A stretch of 64,000 nt of DNA from Streptomyces mirabilis (lineage in GTDB: Bacteria; Actinomycetota; Actinomycetes; Streptomycetales; Streptomycetaceae). Location: contig NZ_JBCJKP010000001.1 in NCBI RefSeq assembly GCF_039503195.1, positions 434,001 through 498,000 of the forward strand, given 5' to 3'. Both the position numbers and the translations under genes were made by a program. Shown one piece after another: positions 33,395 to 42,427 of this stretch. Position 1 is the stretch's first letter. Each line of letters begins with the position of its first letter. Below the pieces are notes generated by a model. That model was not told the DNA's origin. It did not search any database and saw only the letters and a list, made by a program, of their open reading frames with translations.

Positions 33395-33912
33395 TCAGGA
33401 GAGTGGCCAGTTGCGCAGGGCGGCGTCGGCCATTCCTGGAGTTCGTCGCGGTCGACACCGCTCGCGGCTTGTACGGCGATGCCGTAAACAAAGGTGGTGA
33501 GGTAGCGGGCCAGTAGCCCCGGATCGGTCCGCGGAGGCAGGTCGCCGTCGTCGACGGCGCGCTGGAACCGCTCCCGGACGCAGGAGTAGCCGTTGTCGCG
33601 CCAGGCGACCAGGAGGTCACGGACTTCCTGCCCGGAGTCGCTGGTGGTCAGGGCGCTCTGGACGCCCAGACACCCATGGGGATGGGCCGGGCGGATGGTG
33701 GTGCGAACGGTGCCGGCCAGGATTGCGGTGGCGACGCCGAGGGCGGTCGACACCTCCATGGCTCGGGCCAGATATGCGCTCGGGCTTTCGGTGTAGCGCT
33801 CCAGGGCCTTGCGGAACAGCTTCTCCTTGTTGCCGAAGGCTGCGTACATGCTGGTGGTGGAGGTGCCCATCGGGTTCGTCAGGCTAGCCGTGCTGGCCCC
33901 CTCGTAGCCATG
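33395..33912 (-). pseudogene. TetR/AcrR-family regulator relic
   Basis: Begins inside the helix-turn-helix (EGASTASLTNPMGTSTTSMY, AAFGNKEKLFRKALERYTES) and continues through the ligand domain (AHPHGCLGVQSALTTSDSGQ, LARYLTTFVYGIAVQAASGV). The first about 25 residues are missing, cut by an SDR fragment on the other strand. Near 33440 a one-base shift moves the last residues to another frame (MADAALRNWPLS, stop 33395-33397). Confidence 0.75.
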
Positions 33913-33914
33913 CT

Positions 33915-34332
33915 ACGGACCCACGGCACTCCGGGCCTTCGACACCAACGCGGTGGGAGTCGTGCGTGTCACGGAGGCGGCGCTCCCCCTGCTGCGCAGG
34001 TCCTCGAACCCGACCGTGGTCACCGTTTCCAGCAGTGCCGGGTCCTTCCGGGCAGCGCCAATCCGGACCGGCCGGAGTTCAACTTGCCATTGGCGCTCTA
34101 CTCCGCTTCCAAGTCCGCAGCCACCATGCTCACGGTCCAGTACGCCAAGTCCCAGCCGGGCATCAAGTTCAACGCCGTCGAGCCCGGCACCACCGCGACC
34201 GACCTGACCGCGGCATTCGGAATCGGACGGACGCCGGAGGAGAGTGCCAGGGTCGTCGTGCGTCTCGCGATTCTCGACGGGGACGGCCCGACGGGAACCT
34301 TCCAGGACGAAAACGGGGAAGTACCCTGGTGA
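33915..34332 (+). pseudogene. Short-chain dehydrogenase relic
   Basis: RAFDTNAVGVVRVTEAALPL, LRRSSNPTVVTVSSSAGSF, then a frameshift near 34055 and FNLPLALYSASKSAATMLTV (active-site YSASK), PGIKFNAVEPGTTATDLTAA and TGTFQDENGEVPW with stop TGA 34330-34332. The Rossmann N-terminus is missing. The stop overlaps the right end of a TnpB relic. Confidence 0.75.
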
Positions 34333-35060
34333 CTTGCTCTCCCTGCTGAAGCAGGGAGAGTCTGGCCTTCCTCACCCGGTGCTGTGCCGCTGCGCGGCAC
34401 GGGTTCCGGTGTGGATTCCGTGGCTTCCTGCTTCTTCGCGCTGCGCCGGAACGAGTCCCGGTCTTACCTGCGCTCGACAGGCTGTCACCGCCAGTCCGGC
34501 GGCCTGTCTGACGTTCTTGGCGGCGTTGTGGTCCCTCATGGACCGTGCCGCAGTGCGTGCACGTCCAGGTACGCACGTGCAGGGGTTGGGGCCCGTCCTT
34601 GACTCCACAGACCGAGCACACCTGACTGGTGGGCTCGAACCGGCCGACCTTCACAAAGACGCGCCCGTACCGGCCGGCCTTGTACTCCAGCATCGCGAGG
34701 AACCGCGCCCGGCCGGCGTCGTGCACGGATTTGCCGAGCCGGGTGCGCGCGAGGGCTTTCACTGCCAGGTCCTCCACCGCGACCGCTTGGCTTTCACGGA
34801 TCAGGCGGGTGGAGAGCTCTCCGCCCGGCGCAGAAACCGCGGGGAGTCGATCTTCGTCCCGTCCGACAGGACCGCGAAATGGGTCAGGCCCAAATCGATC
34901 CCCACAGACGGCAGACCATCGGCATCCGGCATCCGCGCCAGGTCGGCGTCCGGGTCGCTCTCGCACACCCGAACGCCCGCGCCAGCGCAACGCGCCGACC
35001 GGACCCCGGGTCGAGACGGAAGACATACCCAACCTGCATGATCCGGACGCCAACACCCAC
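34333..35060 (-). pseudogene. TnpB element relic with internal deletion
   Basis: GIDLGLTHFAVLSDGTKIDS retains the first RuvC Asp. A deletion then joins RFLRRAE to LSTRLIRESQAVAVEDLAVK, which has the catalytic Glu. The zinc finger CSVCGVKDGPQPLHVRTWTC is present, but a frameshift at the third Asp (HE-RDHNAAKNVRQAAG) destroys it. The right end hairpin CTCTCCCTGC-TTCA-GCAGGGAGAG is intact at 34337-34360 and the tip lies about 34330. The N-terminal domain before about 35060 is not recognisable. Confidence 0.75.
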
Positions 35061-35452
35061 CACCGACAACCCCGACCCCATCAGCCCAACCCAGCCCCAC
35101 CCGGACACTTCCGCACTGCTGCAGTGCTGCACCGCCGTCATGCGGGCAACACCGGCCCGGACGAAGCATTCCCCGGCTCCACCGGGCGGTGCGGGGCGCT
35201 GAGCCTCCGCTAACTTGAAGTCGCAGGTCAAAGAGCTGGTGTGACCGCTAATCAGGGTGCTCACGCTGGTCCGGCGGGGGCTTCGTCGTTTTCTACCGGC
35301 CCGCTGCCAGTGGACGGGAGGGAACGGCCAATTCCACGACTGAGAACCGGACAAACAGCGGAAAGTTCGCGCCACGGATCTTGTGTGGCGCCTGTGAACC
35401 CATGAGGGTGGTCGGTGGCGCAACACGTGTTCGATTTTTCTTAGGGGGAAAA
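35061..35452. other. Intergenic region before the secreted protein
   Basis: No gene recognised. TTAGGGGGAA at 35441-35450 is a strong ribosome binding site for the GTG at 35453. Confidence 0.4.
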
Positions 35453-35923
35453 GTGAAAGCACGTTTTGTCGTTCCGCTTCTCGCGGCGGGGGCCCTACTG
35501 GTTCCGGCTGCCACGGCGTCGGCTGCGGCAGCTCCGAGCGGCAGCACGGGAAGGGCCGTCGCGAAGAGCCCTACCGAAGCCGTGTGGTGCACGTTCCAGG
35601 GTGAGAAACCGTTCCAGGTCACCCATAACGGCCCGCTGTACGCCCAGGGACATTACACGGGTTGCTCAACTCCGGCACCCGACAAATGCCGGGCCCAGGT
35701 CGATCTTCAGCAATACGAGTACGGCGGGTACTGGCGCGCGGTGAAGCACAAGGACAGCGGGTGGACGAACTGCAGCGGGCGCTACACCACTCCGCCGCTC
35801 ACGTGCGTGCAAGATGGAGAGAAGGAGACGTACAACACTCAGGTGACCCTTCAGGTCGAGTACCACGGACGCTTCAGCGAACCCGGAATCTCAGACACGC
35901 ACAACACCGTGATCGACTGCTGA
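35453..35923 (+). CDS. Small secreted protein with conserved cysteines
   Basis: 156 residues from GTG 35453 with AGGGGGAA six bases upstream. Sec-type signal peptide (KARFVVPLLAAGALLVPAAT, cleavage near ASA-AAAP). The mature part of about 130 residues has six cysteines (WCTF, TGCSTPAPDKCRA, NCSGRY, LTCVQD, VIDC) that could form three disulfides, and no known enzymatic motif. A clear terminator follows. I do not recognise the family; its size, export and cysteines would suit an extracellular binding or inhibitor-like role, which is only inference. Confidence 0.8.
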   Translation: MKARFVVPLLAAGALLVPAATASAAAAPSGSTGRAVAKSPTEAVWCTFQGEKPFQVTHNGPLYAQGHYTGCSTPAPDKCRAQVDLQQYEYGGYWRAVKHKDSGWTNCSGRYTTPPLTCVQDGEKETYNTQVTLQVEYHGRFSEPGISDTHNTVIDC

Positions 35924-35939
35924 AGTCCGTTCACCCGTG

Positions 35940-35973
35940 ACGGCCTGCCGGATTGATTCGGTAGGCCGTTTTC
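35940..35973 (+). terminator. Rho-independent terminator
   Basis: Stem ACGGCCTGCCG pairs with CGGTAGGCCGT (one mismatch pair), loop GATTGATT, followed by TTTT. Just after the secreted-protein gene. Confidence 0.85.
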
Positions 35974-36008
35974 GGCATCGGTCGCACAGATGAAAGAGAG
36001 ACACTAGC

Positions 36009-36281
36009 ATGCACGTTCATTTTGAAGCAGTAGACCCAGAGAAAATGATCAGGTTCTGGGGCGGCATCCCGGGTTGGGGTGGGTTCAGCGTCGGCGAAGC
36101 GGAGTCTCCGGCTGTGCTACCGGTCGTCACCATCCTTGTCGGAACGATCGCCGAACAGGTTCAGACGCTGATCGCCAAGGGCGCCTCTCTGGCGGAACCT
36201 CACGATTGTATGCACGCCCTGATGACGGATCCGGAAGGCAACAGGTTTATGGTGGTGCTCGACCCCGATCACGAAGCATGA
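36009..36281 (+). CDS. Shortened VOC/glyoxalase-like protein
   Basis: 90 residues from ATG 36009. MHVHFEAVDPEKMIRFW looks like the start and VQTLIAKGASLAEPHDCMHA with MTDPEGNRFMVVLD the end of a VOC-fold protein. Family members have about 120 residues; the centre (GGIPGWGGFSVGEAESP) suggests an internal loss of 25-35 residues. The frame is open, but the product may not fold. Confidence 0.5.
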   Translation: MHVHFEAVDPEKMIRFWGGIPGWGGFSVGEAESPAVLPVVTILVGTIAEQVQTLIAKGASLAEPHDCMHALMTDPEGNRFMVVLDPDHEA

Positions 36282-36533
36282 CGTTGTCCAGCGTGGATGT
36301 GGCCCGGCGTACGGCACTCGCCCTTCAACGGCGCCGGGTGGACGATCCGGTGTGGGGCGCCTTCACCGTCGCTCCGACGTCGAGGCCGACGGAACCTGCT
36401 GGCCAATCCAGGTCGCTTTCTCGGCGGCCGGATGACGCTGGGAGACGGCCTGCACCGCCACGTGAATCAACGACGACGCGAGGGCGCCGACAGCCAGCTC
36501 GCTGAGGCCGGGCGGTCTTCTACGATCCAGTGC

Positions 36534-36986
36534 ATGGATCCCGAGCTGCTGGAACGGATCACCGCGCGGCGTGCCGAACTGGACGAACTCGAAGAACAGC
36601 TGGCCAAGCAGTTGGCGGAGGTGCGAGCCGAGCGGGACGAACTTGCCGTCGCCGAGCGGGTCCTGGAGCGGGTGAGCGAACAACTCGCCGACGAGCGCGC
36701 CTCAGCCGCGCCGATGCCCGGGCAGGTGGGTGGGCGGTCGGTGATGCTGATTCCGCACCGCGAGCCGGACCTGGAGGAGACCATGCTCCCGCCGGACTAC
36801 CAGCGCATCCTCGCCGCTGTGCGGCAGGCTGCCAGACCCGTCATGGCCCGGCATGTCGGCGAGATGCTGGGAGTCGACGTCAGCGTGCGGGCCAAGCTGG
36901 AACCGCTGCGCGGGAGACTGGTCAGACTCGTTGATCGCGGCTGGCTGCGCAAACTGCCCGACGGCCGGTTCACCACCCGCCTGTGA
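36534..36986 (+). CDS. Transposon accessory protein: coiled coil plus winged helix
   Basis: 150 residues from ATG 36534. Residues 1-60 form a long coiled coil (LLERITARRAELDELEEQLA, KQLAEVRAERDELAVAERVL). After a Pro/Gly linker, DYQRILAAVRQAARPVMARH, VGEMLGVDVSVRAKLEPLRG and RLVDRGWLRKLPDGRFTTR form a winged helix-turn-helix. The same protein type is, as I recall, commonly encoded just upstream of one family of Streptomyces DDE transposases, and here the N-terminus of such a transposase follows 72 bases downstream. It probably binds DNA as a transposition helper or repressor. The frame is intact although the transposase is truncated. Confidence 0.75.
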   Translation: MDPELLERITARRAELDELEEQLAKQLAEVRAERDELAVAERVLERVSEQLADERASAAPMPGQVGGRSVMLIPHREPDLEETMLPPDYQRILAAVRQAARPVMARHVGEMLGVDVSVRAKLEPLRGRLVRLVDRGWLRKLPDGRFTTRL

Positions 36987-37058
36987 CCGGGGACGCTGTC
37001 GCCCGGAGAAGTCCGGTGCGAGCGTAACCGCGGTGCGCCCGGCGGACGTTGGAATGGT

Positions 37059-37190
37059 GTGACGAAAACCAAAGGACGCGCCGAGGACACCAGCCCGCTT
37101 GTCTACCAGTGCCGTCTGCCGCTGTCCACGCACACCGTCAACCACCTCGCCGGTCTGCTGCGCCGCCATCTGAAGGCGATACGGTCCAGG
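37059..37190 (+). pseudogene. DDE transposase N-terminal fragment
   Basis: From GTG 37059: TKTKGRAEDTSPLVYQCRLP, LSTHTVNHLAGLLRRHLKAI, RSRWRILPPG, the start of the transposase normally paired with the coiled-coil accessory gene. The match ends at about 37190, where an oppositely oriented hydrolase fragment begins; no catalytic residues remain. Confidence 0.75.
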
Positions 37191-37194
37191 TGGC

Positions 37195-37353
37195 GAATCC
37201 TGCCGCCCGGGAGTTCGGGATCACCGGCCATGGCGTGTTCATCCGGATCTCGCCGAGGTCGACGGTCTGTTCCGGATAGCCGTGCGGCACGTAGATCTCG
37301 GCATGGTCGAAGGCCTCCAGGTATGCCTTCAGGTAAGCCTCCGGAGAGTTCAT
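37195..37353 (-). pseudogene. Alpha/beta hydrolase N-terminal fragment
   Basis: Starts MNSPEAYLKAYLEAFDHAEI and YVPHGYPEQTVDLGEIRMN, a typical start of an alpha/beta hydrolase, then breaks near 37230 and ends at the transposase fragment. Its ATG overlaps the SDR stop as ATGA, so an SDR-hydrolase operon existed before truncation. Confidence 0.65.
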
Positions 37354-38219
37354 CGGGCGACCGCCCCGACCAAGTCGGCGGTCACGTCCCACAGCCGACC
37401 GGCCATGGCCGGGTCGAGGCCGGCCTTGCCCTGACGGCGGACCGCCGGGGAGCCCCGGAAGCCGCCGAGGCCGTCCGGCCCGACGTAGGAGTTGCCGGGG
37501 ACGTCCTGGGTGGCGGCGTAGAGCAGCGACAGCGCTCCGCGCTCCGGGGCGTTGGTGAGGAACGTGAGTCGGTTGATGACGTTCGACCGGGAGTGGGCCG
37601 CCAGGGTGGTGCGGGCGATGCCCGGACTGGCGAGCACCGAGCGCACCGGGCTTTGGGCGGCGGTCAGTCGGCGCTGCAGCTCCAGCGAGAACAGGACTAC
37701 GGCGAGCTTCGACGCCTGGTAGGCCTGCATCCCGTTGTGCTTGCGCGTCCGCCAGTCGAGGTCGTCCAGGTCGATCTTGCCTTGCTTGTGCAGCTCGCTG
37801 GTGACGTGGACCACGCGGTCGGTGATGTGGTCGAGCAGCAGGGTGGTCAGCAGAAAGGGGCCGGTGTAGTTCGTGGTGGTCTGTAGATCGAGGCCATCGG
37901 GGGTGCGCGCGGCGGGGATGTCCATCACACCGGCGTTGTTGATCAGGATGTCGATGTCGCCGGACCAGGCGTCGGCGAAGGTTCGCACCGAGGTCAGGTC
38001 CGACACGTCGAGCGGTCGGATGTCGAAGGTGCCGGGCAGGTCTGCGACGGCGTGGCGAGCCTTCCCTGGGTCGCGTACCCCCAGGACGACGTGGGCACCG
38101 GCACGGGCGAGTTCGCGCGCCGTGATCAGGCCGAGGCCACGGCCGGCACCGGTGATCACCACCGTACGGCCGGTCAGGTCCGGGAGGTCGTGCGCTGTCC
38201 AACTGGTCATGCTGGTCAT
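37350..38219 (-). CDS. Short-chain dehydrogenase/reductase
   Basis: 289 residues from ATG 38219 (ATG 38210 is an alternative). Cofactor motif TVVITGAGRGLGLITARELA, structural NNAG (DIDILINNAGVMDI), catalytic Tyr/Lys in YQASKLAVVLFSLELQRRL. The long C-terminus resembles retinol-dehydrogenase-like SDRs. Substrate unknown. It diverges from an XRE regulator with about 160 bases between starts and overlaps the truncated hydrolase gene downstream (ATGA). Confidence 0.9.
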   Translation of the reverse strand: MTSMTSWTAHDLPDLTGRTVVITGAGRGLGLITARELARAGAHVVLGVRDPGKARHAVADLPGTFDIRPLDVSDLTSVRTFADAWSGDIDILINNAGVMDIPAARTPDGLDLQTTTNYTGPFLLTTLLLDHITDRVVHVTSELHKQGKIDLDDLDWRTRKHNGMQAYQASKLAVVLFSLELQRRLTAAQSPVRSVLASPGIARTTLAAHSRSNVINRLTFLTNAPERGALSLLYAATQDVPGNSYVGPDGLGGFRGSPAVRRQGKAGLDPAMAGRLWDVTADLVGAVAR

Positions 38220-38380
38220 GGGACTTGGCTCCGTGGCTCGTGGTTCGCCGTTGTGGGTTCGCGGCGATCGGTGATCGCATCGCCAGTGAACTCGCCGCAC
38301 CACGGGCGCTGGAAGGACACGCTCAACCACTGACTGGCGGGTCGTGGCTAAGCCGCGCCGGATGGCCAACGATGGGGACC

Positions 38381-39241
38381 ATGGACCATAAGTTCGACCG
38401 CTCGTCCCTGGGTGCCTTCCTGCGCACCCGTCGTACGGCGCTGCAACCGGAGGATGTCGGGTTGCGCCGCGGGCAACGCCGACGCGCTTCTGGCCTGCGC
38501 CGCGAGGAGGTGGCCGAGCTGTGCACCATGTCCGCCGACTACTTCGCCCGGCTGGAGCGCGGCGACGGGCCGCAGCCGTCGGAGCAGATGGTCGCGGCCA
38601 TCGCCCGCGGCCTGCGGCTGACCCCCGACGAACGCGATCACCTGTTCCTGCTCGCCGGTTACCGTACCGCCCGCCGTGACCTGCGGCTTCAGCATGTGAG
38701 CCCCGGGCTGATGCGGGTCATGGACGGCTTGGCCGGCACCACCGCGCAGGTCATGGGCCCGCTGGGCGAGACGTTGCTGCAGACGTCGTCCGCGGTGGCA
38801 CTGCTCGGCGAGCAGACCCAGTACACCGGCGAGGCCCGCAGCGCGACGTACCGTTGGTTCACCGATCCGGCCGCCCGTGAGCGGTACCACCCCGAGCAGC
38901 ATGACGACAACAGCCGGACCAACGCCGCGCTGCTGCGCGCGGCCGTCGCCCGGGACGGGCCCGGGTCTCCGGCGGCGGACCTGGCGGACGTCCTGCTGCG
39001 CACGAGCGAGGAGTTCGCCCGGTTGTGGGAGCGCCACGAGGTGGGCCTGCGCTGGAGCGAGACCAAACGGTTCGTCCATCCCCAGGTCGGACAGCTGGAC
39101 CTCTACTGCCAACTCCTGCTGGAGCCGGACCAGGGCCAGTCGCTGCTCATATTCACCGCCACCCCGGGCACGGAAAGCCACGAGAAACTCGCCCTGCTCA
39201 CCGTGCTGGGCACCGACCAATTCGCCGCCGACACCCGGTGA
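38381..39241 (+). CDS. XRE-family regulator with MmyB-like ligand domain
   Basis: 286 residues from ATG 38381 (ATG 38372 also possible). N-terminal helix-turn-helix: LGAFLRTRRTALQPEDVGLR, RASGLRREEVAELCTMSADY, FARLERGDGPQPSEQMVAAI. The C-terminal part (SPGLMRVMDGLAGTTAQVMG, ETKRFVHPQVGQLDLYCQLL) matches the MmyB-like domain that binds fatty-acid-like ligands in known members. Divergent to the SDR gene, which is the usual arrangement for this regulator type, so it probably controls that gene. Confidence 0.9.
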   Translation: MDHKFDRSSLGAFLRTRRTALQPEDVGLRRGQRRRASGLRREEVAELCTMSADYFARLERGDGPQPSEQMVAAIARGLRLTPDERDHLFLLAGYRTARRDLRLQHVSPGLMRVMDGLAGTTAQVMGPLGETLLQTSSAVALLGEQTQYTGEARSATYRWFTDPAARERYHPEQHDDNSRTNAALLRAAVARDGPGSPAADLADVLLRTSEEFARLWERHEVGLRWSETKRFVHPQVGQLDLYCQLLLEPDQGQSLLIFTATPGTESHEKLALLTVLGTDQFAADTR

Positions 39242-39515
39242 CGCCTTCCGCGGCGTCGACGAACGTCCAAGCCGTCGCCGGACTGCACTCACACCAGCAG
39301 ACCGTCCCCCTCTCCGCCGGCCTTCGCACGTGAACTCCGCCGGCGTCACAGGCCTCGACGTGCCACAAGCAACCGTGCTCGAGGTCGTGAGGGCTGTCCC
39401 GCAACCGTCGGTCGCAGGAAAGATGATCTCGCTGTGGCCGGGTTGATCACGGCGTCGGAGCGCATGCGAAGAAACTCCTGTGCGTCGGCTCGCACACCTC
39501 TGCGATCATCCCCCA
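39242..39515. other. Intergenic region
   Basis: About 270 bases, no recognisable gene. It contains the promoter region of the TerD-like gene, but I could not identify -35/-10 elements with confidence. Confidence 0.35.
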
Positions 39516-41687
39516 ATGGCGCACAGTCTCGAATCGCTGGTCATCCGGCACACCCACCGCCTCTCCTCCCCCGAGGGCTCCGCCGGGGAAGGAGCCGCCG
39601 CCGCACGGCAGTTCGACGCGGCGCTGGCATCCGTGGGCTTCAAACTCTCGGCGGAACTGCTGGAGCGGCTGTCGGGGCTGTCCGAGGCCGCGGTCGTGCA
39701 CACCGCCAAGCGGACGCTGCGTACCGTGAGCGAGATGGTGGGCGACCACGCCCGGCACAACGCGTACTTCATCGATTTTCCAGCGAACGTGCCGGACACC
39801 GAAGAGTTCTGGATGCAATGTGTGACGAATGCGCTCCGTGACGACACGTCGCGCGAGAACGTTTTGACGCAGCTGGCACACGGGGTGCTGGACCTGCTCA
39901 GTCTCCCCACCTACGGCCGCTACCAGCACTCCTACGAGGAAATGCTCGCGGCGCAGGACGAGCTGATCGCCTCGGCGGGCGACCGGGTGACCGTCCTGCA
40001 CCTCGGGCGGGACCTGGACGACGAACTCACGGACCTGTACCTGGCCTTGGCGGGCAGCACGACGCCATTGGGCGAGGACCACCTGCGCGACCTCAAGGCC
40101 CTCGCCGGGCGGTGCGCGCTCGGCCCCCAGCCGGAGTCGATCCCTGTCCGGGAGAACCGGGCGGTCGTCAACGAGGCCCGTCTCGCTGTCGGCGCGGACC
40201 TCCTTCTGGACACCGTCATTGATGTGCTGCGGCTGGCCTGCGCACTGTCCGGCGGCGACGTGACGCTGCAGGAGCCGACCCGGTTTCGGGCACTCTCGCG
40301 GGCGGCTCGCCGTGCGCTGCTGGCGGGCCTCGATGCCGTGGTCGCGGCGAACCCCGCCAAGCTGGCCGATGTGCACGCGCACCGCGAGCCTTTCAAGCGG
40401 CTCGGTGAGCGTCTCCACCCGCACGAGTACCCACGCTGGCCGCACGCCGCCGATGTGTTCGCCGTGGCGCGGGGCGAGAAGGAGGCGCGGTCCTTCGACA
40501 GCCGTGTCGAGAAGCTGCTCGACGAGTTCGATGTCCTCGGTGCGGTGCAGCTGCTGGAGTCCGCTCCCGGCAAGCTGTTCCGCTCCATGGACCTCCTGCT
40601 GCGTATCGCCGCCGACCAGGCGGAGCGGGACGCGGTGATGGCCGCCGCGGTACGGGTCGCTCCCGAGGTCTCCGGCCGCGTCGTGCTCTCGGTCCGCGAG
40701 CACTTCCACAACCGGGAGCGGGAGACCGACCAACCCCGCATCTTCGTCAACCGCCGGGGCCGCGCCTGGGTCGCCCGCGACGTGCGGCCGCCCGTCCCCG
40801 CCGCCGACCGTGATCGTCTGATCGCCGCCCTCGACGCCGAGCTGCGCCGCAGGCTCCCGGCGTCGGGCCGGCTGCTGCTCGACCCCGACGTCCTCGACGT
40901 GGCGCTCCCGCTCAGCGGCAGGGCGACCGCGGCCGGACTCGGCGTACTGCCGCGGGGCTCGGTCTCGGCGGTCGACGGCGAACAGCTGCGCTTCTTCGTG
41001 TACTGGAAGGAGACCGAGAACCGGACAGACTTCGACCTCTCGGCCCTGCTTCTCCACGCCGACTACAGCACCGACTCCTGGCTCTCCTACACCTCCCTCA
41101 AGGCTGTAGGGGGCGAGCACTCGGGCGATGTCACCGAGGCGCCCGACGGGGCCTCGGAATTCATCAACCTGTCCCTGGACCGGGTACGCAGCACATTCAT
41201 CGTTCCGCAGGTCAACATCTTCGCCGGCGAGAGCTTCGAGGAGGTCGAGGAGTCGTTCTTCGGTTTCATGCTGCGCGACGGCGAGCAGAACGGCCGACCG
41301 TTCGAGCCGCGCACGGTGCGGATGAAGTCGGAGCTTCGCGGGGTGGGTCGAGTGGCGCTGCCCCTGGTGTTCCGGCGCGAGGACGACGGCCGGTGGCGCG
41401 CGAAATGGCTGCACCTGTATCTGAAGGGCATCTCGTCGGCCAACCGGGTCGAGGAGAACCAGGTGTCAGTGTCCAAGGTGGTACGCGCCATCGTAGAGCG
41501 CGAACATCTGACGGTGCGGTACCTGATCGACCTGATGTCCGGCGACACCACGACCGTGGACCTGTGGGACGGCGAGCCGGTCCCGGACGTGCCCGTGACG
41601 TACATCGGTCTCGAACGTCCCGAGGGCCTGCACCCGGACTCCCGAGTCATCACCCTCGAAAATCTCCGCGACTTGATCCCGGACTGA
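39516..41687 (+). CDS. Large cytosolic protein with TerD-like C-terminal domain
   Basis: 723 residues from ATG 39516, no signal peptide or membrane helix. The C-terminal region (residues about 480-660) resembles the TerD/CABP fold of stress and tellurite-response proteins: VYWKETENRTDFDLSALLLH, HSGDVTEAPDGASEFINLSL, FIVPQVNIFAGESFEEVEES and FFGFMLRDGEQNGRPFE. The 480-residue N-terminal part is largely helical and I cannot assign it. Other ter genes are not nearby. TerD-like domains bind calcium; acidic residues at the corresponding positions (TDFDLS, HSGD) are present. It appears monocistronic. Confidence 0.65.
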   Translation: MAHSLESLVIRHTHRLSSPEGSAGEGAAAARQFDAALASVGFKLSAELLERLSGLSEAAVVHTAKRTLRTVSEMVGDHARHNAYFIDFPANVPDTEEFWMQCVTNALRDDTSRENVLTQLAHGVLDLLSLPTYGRYQHSYEEMLAAQDELIASAGDRVTVLHLGRDLDDELTDLYLALAGSTTPLGEDHLRDLKALAGRCALGPQPESIPVRENRAVVNEARLAVGADLLLDTVIDVLRLACALSGGDVTLQEPTRFRALSRAARRALLAGLDAVVAANPAKLADVHAHREPFKRLGERLHPHEYPRWPHAADVFAVARGEKEARSFDSRVEKLLDEFDVLGAVQLLESAPGKLFRSMDLLLRIAADQAERDAVMAAAVRVAPEVSGRVVLSVREHFHNRERETDQPRIFVNRRGRAWVARDVRPPVPAADRDRLIAALDAELRRRLPASGRLLLDPDVLDVALPLSGRATAAGLGVLPRGSVSAVDGEQLRFFVYWKETENRTDFDLSALLLHADYSTDSWLSYTSLKAVGGEHSGDVTEAPDGASEFINLSLDRVRSTFIVPQVNIFAGESFEEVEESFFGFMLRDGEQNGRPFEPRTVRMKSELRGVGRVALPLVFRREDDGRWRAKWLHLYLKGISSANRVEENQVSVSKVVRAIVEREHLTVRYLIDLMSGDTTTVDLWDGEPVPDVPVTYIGLERPEGLHPDSRVITLENLRDLIPD

Positions 41688-42427
41688 GTGCTAGCGTTGC
41701 CCACGGCGAGGCCATGAAGGGGCTTCCTTCTCAATTCCTGTAACGAAAACAAGTTCTTTCGCTTTCCTCGCCCTTGACGTCGCTCCGGGCGGTGCGCGCG
41801 CTCACCGCGTGAACACCGCCCGAGCCGTTATCAGGGCCTGTTCCGCGTGGCCGCGGCCGAAGTGCACGGTGTGCACCAGCGGCGGGAAGAGCGAGAGTGC
41901 CGACCACCTCCGCGTCGCCCCGTTGGCCGTCGGCACTGCGATGTCCGCCCGTGTCGCTCTCATGGATCGCCGAGGTGTGCGCCACCGGGAACGGGGCCTT
42001 GACCACCCCCGTACCACGGATCGCGTGTCCCGGCTTGCGTGGACGCTTCTGCGTCCGGGGACGTTCTCGACGCACACGTCGTAGTGGGCGCGACAGTTCC
42101 TCGCATCAACTCGTCTCGCAGGTCACCCCGCGGAGTCTTCCCGCTGCGGGCTCGACGGCTCTCTGGGCCTTGCGCCCGACCGAGTCGCTCGGGTGTGCCA
42201 GGGCCTGAACGATAGGGACCACGGCACCGGCACCGGCGGCGATCCGTGCTCGACCGCGTTCGCCGACCGCTGGCGCCGCAGCGCGGGAACACTACTTCCA
42301 TGTCCACAGGGGCGTCGCCGAGACGGCGTCGCTGGCCGAACGCGTTCGGCCGGCCGGCCCGCACATGAAGGGGGGCGGGTGCAGGATGCCTGGGGCCGCC
42401 CCCGAGCGAACACGCCCATGGCCTCTT
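41688..42427. other. 740-bp region without an intact gene
   Basis: Minus strand 41802-41970 reads RWSALSLFPPLVHTVHFGRG and HAEQALITARAVFTR with a stop, which looks like the C-terminus of a real protein; minus strand 42130-42290 reads AVVPIVQALAHPSDSVGRKA, HEAT-repeat-like. Neither has an intact upstream part. Probably decayed genes. Confidence 0.35.

Noticed and set aside
39447..41414. 655-codon open frame on the minus strand
   Set aside because: Antisense to the TerD-like gene, whose frame has natural composition and motifs.
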